From Otis tarda (lineage: Eukaryota > Chordata > Aves > Otidiformes > Otididae), in contig CM048557.1 in the NCBI GenBank assembly GCA_026413225.1, positions 45,267,371-45,331,370 of the forward strand: DNA of 64,000 nt. Direction: 5' to 3'. Positions 36,601 to 46,800 of the stretch are shown here, one piece after another; within the stretch, counting starts at the first letter, position 1, and every line of letters starts with the position of its first letter. A program made the position numbers and the translations under genes. The notes under the pieces are model-generated. The model had not been told where the DNA came from, did not search any database, and saw only the letters and a list, made by a program, of their open reading frames with translations.

Positions 36601-38390
36601 ACTAACCCCAAAAGGGTCTTACATCCTTGCCTGGTGGCAACAGTATGGATGGTAACCCTCACGTTCCTTGGTGGGTGGCTGGGGGCCGGCACCCCCATCC
36701 CAACTGCCAAGACCCTCCTAGTTACACTCCGCTGTGCTCCAGCCCCAGCCTCACCCCTCCATTTCCAGGTTGAACCGTTACCTTATCGATCACTCCCACA
36801 ACCTTGCACTGTCTCAGGTTCTCCACTGCTGAGCTCAGCGTCCTGATCGGCCGGAAGCGCAGGCTGCTGTAACCCTGCAAGGTGGTGAGAGAGGAGGATG
36901 AGGGACCTAGAGATGATACTGTCCCTCCAAAAATAGCCCTTGGCTTCAGTCCCTCCAAAAATGGCCATTTTCAGTAGAGTGGCTGCAAGCTAAAACACGC
37001 ACACCTCGGGGGCGGGGGAGGGTGTGTCCTGGGAGCACCCCAGGCAAGCTGGGCCCACCTCAGCTCTTCGCTCCAGGCAGGGCAAAGGGCTGCCAGCTCC
37101 CTTGCAGCCACCAGCATGCCATGACATTCTGCAGCTGATGCGTCTGACACTTTCTCTACGCCACTTGATCATGACAACTGGCAGAGGCAGGCCAGGGGGC
37201 TCAGCAGGGCTGCTTTATGTGTCCATCCCCAGGTTCCCAGTGCCATGGGCCCACTGCCATCCCACTCATGCCGCCTCACACCAGCCCCTCACCGTGGCGG
37301 TGGGGTTGCCACCCCCTGCAGCCCGCTGGAGGTGGCAGTTGAAGATCTCCTCTGCACGCCTGAGGTACTGAGTGATCTTCCGCTTCACGGCCTCCCGACG
37401 CTCCTTGTTGGGGTCAACTGCAGATGGCATAGAGGGTGGGTGTGAGGGGCCTGCCACGCTCCCCAGAGGGATGCCTTGGTCCCCTTGCCACACTCCTCAG
37501 AGGGATGCCCCAGTCCCATTGCAATGCTCCCAGAAGGGATGCCCTGGCCCCCCTCACTCCTCTCCCCAGAGGGATGCCCAGGTCCCCCAGCTGTGCTCCC
37601 CAGGAGGATGCCCTGGCCCCCTGACCCTTGTCCCTGGAGAGATGTCCCGGTCCCACTGCAATGCTCCCAGGAGGGATGCCCTGGCCCCCTTGTCACTCTT
37701 CCCAGAGGGATGCCCTGGTCCCCTCACCCTTCTTCCTGTAGGAGTGCACTGGTCCCCTGGCTGCAATCTCAAGAGGGATGCACCAGTCCCCTTGTCATTC
37801 TCCCCAGAGGGATGCCCTGGCCCCCCTCACCACTCTCCCTGGAGGGATGCCCCAGCTCCTCTGACTGCTTCTCAGAGGGACGCCCTGGTCCCCTCACTGG
37901 TTTCCCCGGAAGGATGTCCCGGTCCCATTGCAATGTTCCCAAGAGGGATGCCCCGGTCCCCTTGTCGCTCTCCCCAGAGGGATGCCGTGGTCCCCTCACC
38001 CTCCTCCCCGGAGGCATGCCCTGGCCCCATCACCGCTCCCCAGAGGGATGCCTCAGTTCCCTGACGCTGCTCCCCGGAGGGATGCCCCGGTCCCCCGGCC
38101 GCGCTCCCCGGAGGGATGCCCCCGCCCCGCCCGCCGCGGCGGCCCCGCGCACCCTGCACGCCGCGGAGCAGCACGTCCACGCCGTTCTGGTAGTGGTTGA
38201 AGGCCTCCTCGTAGTCCTCGCTGACGTCCCGCTCCAGCGCCAGCCGCAGCTGCCGGGCCGCCTCCACCAGGTAGTCCCGCCGCCCGCCGCCCTCGGGCCC
38301 CGCCGCCGAGGCGCGGCCCCGCAGCTGCCCCAGGTAGGAGCGGGCCTGCGCCCGCGCCCGGGAGCAGGGCTCGGCCTCCGCCCGGCTCAT
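30634..38390 (-). CDS. RPS6KL1: RPS6KL1, ribosomal protein S6 kinase-like 1 (10 coding exons)
   Basis: MIT-domain protein with a kinase-like domain, related to the RSK/RPS6KC1 group; its substrate is unknown. Exons in reading order: 38390-38153, 37417-37293, 36874-36782, 35996-35949, 35233-35101, 33309-32401, 31558-31469, 31316-31234, 30942-30847, 30744-30634. They join into 641 residues (human 549). The MIT domain is about 39-106 ([20 protein letters not shown], later YLRRAEEIF), which usually binds ESCRT-type partners on endosomes. The N-lobe lysine is K168 (TFILK), but there is no GxGxxG loop. The catalytic loop [12 protein letters not shown] keeps Asp504 and Asn509. The DFG motif reads FFG (522-524), so the Mg-binding Asp is missing; the human protein also lacks it. 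APE is kept (SAPE). Exon 6 alone encodes about 303 residues, mostly a Ser/Pro/Gln-rich insert between the two lobes; this accounts for the extra length. The protein ends PWNKLVG-stop. Confidence 0.95.
34278..34716 (+). mobile_element. CR1 LINE, 5'-truncated, in RPS6KL1 intron 5
   Basis: A 5'-truncated CR1 retrotransposon of about 440 bp, inserted antisense to RPS6KL1. It keeps the last 115 codons or so of ORF2 open (motifs [32 protein letters not shown] and [13 protein letters not shown]). It then has the CR1 3' UTR and ATTCTATG octamers. The intact frame and near-identity of its tail to the copy at 1-108 indicate a relatively recent insertion. It cannot move by itself because most of the element is absent. 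Confidence 0.95.
37455..38125 (-). repeat. Minisatellite filling RPS6KL1 intron 1
   Basis: Roughly twenty head-to-tail copies of a unit of about 34 bp, each carrying a GAGGGATGCCC(T/C)GG core followed by a CCCC-rich half. Successive cores fall near 37467, 37501, 37535, 37569, 37603, 37637 and 37671, and so on to about 38115. The intron spans 37418-38152 (735 bp), so the array leaves only about 30-40 bases at each end for the splice signals. The array keeps long frames open on both strands; these are not genes. Confidence 0.93.
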
Positions 38391-38720
38391 GGCCCCGCGC
38401 CGCCGCCCTGCGCCGCCGGCGGACAGCGGGGACGCGCGGGTGAGCGGGGACGCGCCGCGCCGCGAGCCCCGGCTGCCCGGCGGGCACGCACCTGTGCGCG
38501 CGCCGCCGGCCGCAGCATTCCCCGGTGCAGCCGGACGCGGCCGGGGCCCGCCTGCCGCTGCCGCGCGCCCCCGGGGCGGCGCTGATTGGCTGCGGATGAG
38601 ATCATCGCCCCCCCCCCCCCCACCGAGGGGCTACATCGGTTATGGCGGGGAGGGGGTGGGGGGGGTCTCGGCCGGGGTCCTGCCGCCGCCCGCGGTCCGG
38701 GCCGGCTGCTCATGGCTCTG
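38130..38720 (-). promoter_or_regulatory. RPS6KL1: RPS6KL1 CpG-island promoter
   Basis: CpG-dense block covering exon 1 and 300 bases upstream on the minus strand. A CCAAT box on the gene strand (ATTGG on plus, 38585-38589) lies about 195 bases before the start codon. No TATA box is seen. A run of C at about 38610-38620 marks the upstream side. The exact transcription start is inferred only. Confidence 0.7.
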
Positions 38721-41700
38721 GCTAAGGCAGGGTGTTACCATCGCTAGCCACCACCCATTGTCCTTAATTAATAAAGCTCCCGTTCATTAGCGGCTGCCTC
38801 CCGTAACGCGTGATTACCCGTCATTAGCAGAAACGCCCGCTGCCTCCGCCCGCTCGCTGCTGGCCCGGCCCGGCCGCTCTGCCTCCTCCCCAGGGCCCGG
38901 CCCGGGGCATGGGTCCCCTCTGATTTGCGTTTCGCAGGTGGGCGTCGTCGCCCCCAGCCCTGGGCTGCTGGCCCTCTTAACCAGTTTTTGCAGGCGCGTC
39001 CGGTTTTACAAACTGGCCTCGAGTACGCAGCGCGGGGAGGGCCGGCACAACTGCTTTAGGGCCCAGCAAAAGTTTTTTTAAAAAAAAAAAAAAGGCTAGA
39101 CCCCAGCTGACAAACGCAGGTGGAAGACCCCAGTCTTCGGCTTCGCCCAGGAGCGTGTGTCCCTGGCTCTTTCCCAGGAGGGCAGCTCAGCGGGTCCCGC
39201 TGCATCACCGCAGGCGCTGGCGACGGAGATCTGTCCCCTCCAGAGGCTCAGGCCGGTGGGTTTGCTACCGCTGCGCGGGACCATCGTTCCGGAGCCAAAT
39301 AACCTTCCTTCGGGAGGAGAGGCAGGGCACCTGCGAAGGGAGGAAAGCCGGGATGAAATCTCGGCGGCAGTGCTACGATCGGCTGGGAAGAGGGACGCAC
39401 TTGCGTCTTTGTCCCTCCCTTGCTCACCTACGGGCCTGTCCCATTGCGGGAGGAAATGTTTCGCAAAAGGCAGCTTCGCTTCCACGGCCCTGTGCCGCGC
39501 CACCGCAGCCGCGCCAGCCTGGACGGTCACCGCGTTCGGCCGCTGCTGGAGCCGGTGCTTGGCCTTTCCTAGGAAGTGAGCGGACGGCAGCTGAGCCTGG
39601 AGCAGAGCGAAGGCCCCGGCGCCAGGCCAGGACGCCCGAGGGGGCACCCGCTTGCGGCTGACCCGTTACTTGGTCCCCTGCGCACGCCGGCGGTGGGCAT
39701 CTCCCCTGGCCCAGCTCCCCGGGGAAGCTCTTCTGCGCAGCCCAGCCTGTTAACGACAGAGCAGGAAAAGTAAAGCCCGTGCCCGCCGCTCAGCTCAGCA
39801 TTCGGCAACCAAACGCCCTCTTTCATGCGAAGACAATTTGCTTGGGAGCGCGGAAGGCAAATACTGTGCCTCAGAGGGCAGAGCCCCAGGGATGACTCCT
39901 TCAGGAGAAAAATCTGAGCAGGAAAGAAGTGAAGCGGGGCCCGGGATGAGAGCGGGGTGCTGCTGGCGCGACTCGCCTGCCTGACTCCAGTGGATCTGGG
40001 TGGGCCTAGAGGGGACACAGAACACGGGTAGATGACAAAACCCAGCGCGAGGGATCAGTAAAGGAGTTTGGGTGATGGTGGAAGAGGGATGCGTGAAGAG
40101 AAGAGGAACAAAACCCTGGTGGGTTCGTTGCCAAACCCCCCTTTAGCCCTTGCGGAGGTGGACCCCCCGCTGGACACCAGCGGTGTCCGCCCTGGGCGGG
40201 AAGGGAGGAGCTGGAAGGTGATGGTTTGACCTCCTTTTGGGAGCCCGCAGCGGGGCTTTGCAGAGCCGAGCGGGGCTGAGTTTGGGCAACGCTGGGGTCG
40301 CTCAGCCCTGAGCAGTCGCGCTGCAGGGCCAGCAAGGTGAAAGGGACAGGGGGCAGCGGGGAAGAGAGTGAGCTGACCCCCAGGGTCTGGCCTGCAGGGA
40401 AGAGCCTTGCACGGGGAGAAGACACAAACCAGCCCTGAGGCTCAGCGACCCTTACCTGCAGGCTTCCAGTTTCCCATGTCAGTGCTAGCTGGAGGATGTT
40501 AAATTTTTTTTTTTTTTTTAATTAACCTGCTGAAGAGCCTATGGCCCTCATGAAGTGGGAACTTGCAAAGCAAGACTAGCACAGGTGAATAACAGGGAGG
40601 GAAGTGCGAGCTGCCCTTTTTCTCACCGCCTGAAACGGATGCACAAGGCTCTCTCAGACTGCAGACATTGCTGGCTGCGACGAGCAGAAAGACTACACGC
40701 AACTTTGTGAGGATGCGAAATGCAAGAGTCACAAGCAAGAGGCTGGGACCTCAGTGCATCTTTATTGACGCAGAAACACGCGGGAGACCTGTGCTGGCAT
40801 GTGCGAGGAGATGCAGCGGGGAGGCAGCGCTCCACTGGCACCACAGGGTTGGGGAGGCTGGAGGTGATCAGCAAAGCTCTGACATCGGGGCTTCATCAGC
40901 TACGATGCCGCATCTCTGGGCTGAGCGCCACATCGCCTTTTCAGGTGCACCCCAAAACTACACGATGTTTTGTTCCTAGAGCCCAGCTTGTGTTTTGTGT
41001 CCCCTATAACTCTTCTTCCAAAGCGCCTTGCTAGAGCTCTGGCTCCTAAACCCTTGTTAAACAAACCTTTGCTCTGTAGGGCTGGGAGACGCAGGGAGCC
41101 CGGGGACGCTGATAAACGAGCGGTGCGCTGCTCTCATGGGGCAGCTGCCTGTCTGCAAGGGGTATGCAGGCAGGGAAGGATGGGGGATTCGGGAGCGCTA
41201 GGGCTGGGGCACAGTTCTGCCTGTCCGTGGAGGACCAGCATGGAGTTGTTCTGCTCACTGCTGGCTTTGGGGCTGGGGTCTGTTCCAGTCCCTTTGCAAG
41301 GGAACCAGTGCCCTCCTATAGCCTGGCTCTGCAGCACTTGGGGGACATGTGGGGTCTGACCTTGTCAGGCTGCACAGGGGACACATCGGCTGTGGCCAGG
41401 GAGGGCTGACAGGAGCTACTGGTGCAAGCCTCCAAAAAAGGCGCAACTGGGAGGAACAGGCAGACAGCCATCCCCTTGGGACATGAGCCCTGAGGCCAGG
41501 AGCCTCACTCTCCCCCTTGGGGCTACAGGCCCACGCCCTGACCCTCATGTCACCTTTGGGTGCAACGTCCTGCTGAAAGTCCCTGCCATTCTGAGATGAG
41601 GACAGACATGTAGGGGCAGGGAAGGGAGCCGGTTCCTCCCCTGCGTGCATGATACCTGCAGCAGCCCCAGGAGTGTCAGGGAGCTGCTAGGGCTCATTGA

Positions 41701-43290
41701 GTTCCCCTCGTTGGTGAAGCCTCAGGGAAGCACTCCCCCAGAGCTGGAGAGAGCCCCGAAACCTGGAGACACAGTTGCCCAGCCTCCCGTGCTGGTGATG
41801 CCTTCCCCTCGCTGCCTCAGCAGGACAGGCACATCCCTTCCAGCCTCCCATGTCCTTGCCGTCCACCCTGACACCCCACGCCACGGAAGGAGCAGGGGAT
41901 GAGGCTGCACAGGGCATCTGGGGGCTCAGGCGATGCAGGGGGAGAAGTGACACAGGGCAACCGTGCAAGACAGGCACCCGGCCCTGCTGGCTCTGGGTAG
42001 AGCTGCCTGAAAACTAAAACTCTTAGTGCTGAGCAGCAGCCAAAGAGGTGCCAGGCACCAGGAACTGTTAGGAAAAGCCACTGGGCAGGAGTTCATTTGA
42101 ATTTTTTTTAACCCTAATCACCACTCTTGACAAAATTAATTTTATTAATTAACATCCTTGGGTTTATGTAACTTCCTTTTTAAAGATTTAATACTACCGC
42201 GGTGAAACTTTTTCTGTTAAAAACAACACAGAAACCATCACCTATGTCCCTCGAGCACTGCACACAGTTTTCCTTAGCCTCAAAGTGCAACCAGCCAGGC
42301 TGAAACACCACGCGGGGATGGGGAGAGCCTGCAGGGACCAGGACAGGCCACCAGAGCTGGGGTGCCACGCAGCCCCCGAGCGGCATTGGAACAGGAGCAG
42401 CAAGTCCCCCTTCTCCATGAGGCAGCTGAGGAGGAGCAGCTGCAGGGGCCGTTCTTGAGGCAGAGCCCACCTAGGCTGTGCCCCAGGACACTGCGGGTGC
42501 CAGAAGTGGAAAACCCCAAAAGGGATCCAGTGAGCTCCTAGAGGATATGCTGCACGGGTGCAACTTGCCCAGTCCATGCAATGCTGCGTGCCATGGCCCC
42601 CACGCTCACGTCACCTCACCTCAACACCCACCACCAGCTTTCCCTCACAGAGTACTGCTGCCACAGGGCCTGCCCGGTCCCCGTGTCTTGTGCCAGCCCG
42701 AGGCAGCACCAGCATTATGGCTTTGAGGGAGTCAGCCCCGGCTAGGGGCTGCCATGTCAGATGCGGGGAGGAGTTGCCTCAGACCCCAACACCTCCTTTG
42801 TTAGGCTCCACTCTTGCTCCTCAGCGCAGGATAAACCACAGGTCTCCTCATTTGGTGGTAGGAGCCTGCCCCCGCTGCCCTAACCTTGCATCAGCCCAGC
42901 CAGGGAGAAGGAAAGCCATGGGAGAGTGAGCCACACATTTGGACTGGGGTGAGAACAGGGTAGGTATGGTGAATGGGGAGAAGTATCAGCCCCACGCCAC
43001 GGTGTAGAGAAGGGCAGTTCCCCCAGGGGTCTCCCAGTACCCACCTGAGCTCCAGCACATGGGTAGCCCCCAGCCTGGAGAGCAGCTTGGTCCTGACCTG
43101 CTGATTGCCCACCTCCAGCATCAGACCAAGGGCAGCCCCTTGGGTGCTGCAGCAGTTGGTGCTGGGGACAAGCCCTGAGCCACTGCGGGACTCTGCCCTC
43201 CTCCAGCTTGGGTGGGCGCCCACGGGGAAGAGCCCTGCCTGCTGCTGCTGGAAAGCAGACAGGAGCGACCACGCTGCCAGCTCCCGCGTC
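38721..43290. other. Intergenic region RPS6KL1 / PGF
   Basis: About 4.5 kb without a supported gene. It contains an AT-rich, TTAATTAA/CATTAG-containing patch at 38745-38835, an A-run at about 39079-39092, a T-run at about 40503-40519, and a minus-strand AATAAA (TTTATT at 40761-40766). There is also a second AT-rich island at 42090-42240 inside otherwise GC-rich DNA. Open frames at 39100-39660 and 40000-40430 show no family resemblance. Confidence 0.5.
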
Positions 43291-43302
43291 TGACCATCAG
43301 GC

Positions 43303-43308
43303 TTTATT
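43303..43308 (-). terminator. PGF: PGF polyadenylation signal
   Basis: TTTATT on plus reads AATAAA on the PGF strand, about 580 bases beyond the PGF stop codon. It is the first canonical signal after that stop, so it is the likely main 3' end. A distal alternative lies at 40761-40766. Confidence 0.7.
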
Positions 43309-43883
43309 GAGCAGAGCAAGGCTGGGATGTGGCTGCGAGGAGCCCTGGGAACCCCAATTCCCTCCCCCTCCCCAGAAGGGGGCTTCCCAGGCAAGCTCCC
43401 TGGCACCCTCCTGGGCTGCCCCGTGCCAAGGCTGGGATGGACGCAGCCCTGCAGCCTTGCCCGCCCCAGGTTTCCTTCCTCCCCAGCTGCAGGGCGCTGG
43501 CAGGACAGAGTAGTTTTGCAGCTGCAGCCCTCCTAGTCGTCTCCGCTCGCTCCCTGCATCACGCTGTCCCCAGCCAGCTCCAGCAGCTCTGCTCCTCGTT
43601 TCCCTCAGGATGTCCTCGAACACCAACACGCTGCTTGAGCTCCTCATCTTCAGCCCCAGGCCTGGTCATGGGTCCTTTCGTCCTGCTGCCAATGGGGCAA
43701 GGGAGTCCTCAATTCCAGGCTGTGTTCCCGCCAAGGCCAAGCGAGAGTCCAGTCAGCTCTTCCCTCCCGGAGTCCCACTTCCCACCGCTGCTTGGAGGGG
43801 CAAGGCTCTGCAAGTCCCAGGGTGGGGAAGTGCCGCTGGCTCAGACCCAGGCAGCAGGAGCGAGGCCAGGGGCAGAGCGGAGG

Positions 43884-46800
43884 CTACCTGCGTGGTGTGC
43901 CACATCTGCAAAGAGAGCATGGCATGGGGTGAGTGCTGCCAGGACAAGGCGGGGGACGCCAGGACCTCCAGGCTCACCCGCTCTGCCCTGGGTCCCCCAC
44001 TCCCTGTGTCCGGTCTCTCCAGCACTGAATCGTGGGGTAGGGACCACAGGCAGCCCCTTCATGAGGAGAAGCATGGGCAATGGGGCTGTGGGTGCTGGCT
44101 GAGCCCTGAGCAGCAAGCTTCAGACAAAATGGGGAAACAGAACGGGAAAGTGCCAGCCACAGGCACCATACCCCAGCGCGTCTGCAGTGACAGTCCAGCC
44201 TGCGCCGTTACAGCAAGCGGTTCGAGAGAGTCAGCTAAATGTAAAGAGGGAAAGGCCAGAATAACCCAAACAATGACTAGCCAAGGACTGCAGGAAGGAC
44301 ACAGCTGGCAGCAAGATGAGGCTGAAACTGGAAATTCCTAGATCCAGGAAACCCAGTGCGGTCTGGGATGGTGACAGAGCTACAGACCCATCAGGTCATG
44401 CAGCCCATCCATCCCCATCCTGGGTGGGACTAGCCAGCTTTGAGCAGCTGAGAGTGGAGACTACCAAGTCTGTAAACTATCGAGCCTTCAATAAAGGGCC
44501 CATTTCCCCACAGCCTCCCGCTGTCCCCTCTGTCCTGTTTTCTCCTGTATCTTCTCTGCACACCCCCCACCCCCGCTCACAGTGTCAGTAAAGAACCAAA
44601 AGCTCATCCCAAAGACATGAACCCAGAAAACACCACCCACCACTTACAGTTCACAGCCTTTATGTCTCTTCTTGTCTTGTCTTCTCTTACCTCGGCCCTT
44701 GGACCTCCTCCTTCAAAAGGAAAGTACCACAAGAGAGGCTGATGTGTGGGAGATGAGACCCACACCCTCAGCCAGTAATGCCGCCCCTGATGTCACTTAC
44801 CTTCCCAACCTCATCAGGTCCTGTCGGGGCCTGCAGGGTGGGAAAAAGGACAGAGTGAAATGGTTAATCAGGCAGTGCCGCCTGTTGAGCTGCTGGAGGC
44901 GGTTTATTGAGGTGCCCCAGTGCGCAGCACAATCTACCTGTTACCATTCGTGCTTAAAACAGACCCAACATGCCGTCTCTCCACATTATCAACTCCTCAG
45001 CCAGGCAGAGAAAAGGCAGAGACAGCAAAGGGGCAGGGGACGGTCAGCTGTGGTGGTTCCCTGGGGAACACAACATTTCTTTCCCATGAAGCTGGGAAGC
45101 ACAGGTTCAGTTTCAGATGCTCCCAGTGACTGCTTTCACAGCTCAGCTGGTTCAACAAGACACGTTCAACGTCCTGAGTAAGACGTGGGATTTGATGCAA
45201 AGTCTCAGCAGTGGTTCTCAGACAACAGCCACGACATACTTGGCTTAAGCATCCCCTGTAGGGGCCGAGGCCGGGATATTCACCACGCCTATGCAAAACT
45301 TCAAAGGGGAGCGATGTAAAGGTGTGGAAAGTGGCTTAGGGAGAAGCTGAAAGGTGCTGCAGAAGCAAGAAAATTGCACAGATTCAAAGGGAGCCTGCAC
45401 AAGTACTTGGAGGAGATCCCCTGGGAGTTACCCCAGGTAGGAAAAACCACAACAGGCTCAGGAAATTCCCTGCACGGAAAATAGCTGGAAGTGGACTGGG
45501 CGGAAGTAACACATGTGCTTTTTCCCACTCTCTCTTCTGCATCCACCAACAGATGCTCCAGAGACGCATGGAGCTGGATGGGCCTTGGGTCCACTCCAAC
45601 ACAGCTGCTCTTACAACTGCAGGGGAATACCGACCCGGGGATCCGCAGGCTCTTCTCCCAGGCAAGGACCACGTCTAACAGCTGCCCAGCAGGACGCTCA
45701 GTCCCCAGTTAATAAACCCCTGCTACCCAGCCCTGGATGGGGCAGCCTCCCTTAAATGGAGGCTCAAGGCCCAGCCTTTCAGCTTTCTCTTTGGGCCACA
45801 GTCATGCTCAGGTACACCCAGCCATGGAGCTCCCTGCCCCACACCAAACATCTGCCCCAGAGCCACCAGCCTCGCTCTGTTACCCAGAGGCAGCTCCTCC
45901 AGCAAGAGGAGCACGCGCCAGGCACGGCGTAAGGGCCATACGCACCAGCAAACCCCACCACGGGGACAGTTGGGGTGTCCCAGCACGGCCGGGGTGCCCC
46001 CACCCCAGGGCATCCTCATCCCACACATAGGGTGAGGTGGCAGAGTCACTCTTGCCAGAGGGGCAAAGGGGTGCAGAACGAGCCCAAGGGTCCCTACCTG
46101 CACTCGCACTGCTTGTGCTCGGTGAATGCCATCTCCACGTAGGGTGCCTCCCCGTTTGGCTTTATCTTCAGGAGCTGAAAGAGGAGCAAAGGTTACTTCC
46201 CGGCCAGCGGCAGGAGGGGGCTGGACAGGCTCCCCCAGCGCTGCCTCACTACCCCAGCCTCTTGGGCAGACACCTGTGTGTCTAACCTGTTCCTCGAGAC
46301 CTCCGGCAGCAGACACTCCACCTCTGCATGCAGGAAGCGTCGGCCGGGCCCGGGGAGGCTCTGCTCGTACTGCCCTGTGTCTTCAGGGCTGTAATTTAAG
46401 TTCTGTGGTCTCGGGATCTCCCAGAGTTAGATGAGATGTTTCTACCTCTGCCTTTGTGGAGAGCTTTCACGGATTTGACCACTTTGCACGTCTTCCTCCT
46501 CTGACGGGAATATCCCCCTAGTCATGTTTTCCAAACAATTCCCATTGCTGCTGCCTCCTCCTGGCCCCCTTTCCTGCAGCACCTAGCCTGGAGTCCATAC
46601 CGTGGTGCCTCACCAGCCCAGGAGTGCAGGATTTGCTCTGTCATGTCAGTCCAGTCCGCAGCCCAGCCTGGAGTTTGGGTTGGACATCCAGGGGCTTCAC
46701 AGGGTATGTTTAGAATTGATGTGATCCCCACTAGACCCTCAAGAAGTGCCCGGTGTTCCCAGCTTGCACATGGCAGCAGGATCCCTTTTGGAGCTGCCTC

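Noticed and set aside
37476-38585. Open frame of 369 codons on the plus strand across RPS6KL1 intron 1 and exon 1
   Set aside because: It is a by-product of the minisatellite and CpG island: other frames on both strands are open as well, and the protein is just the repeat unit translated.
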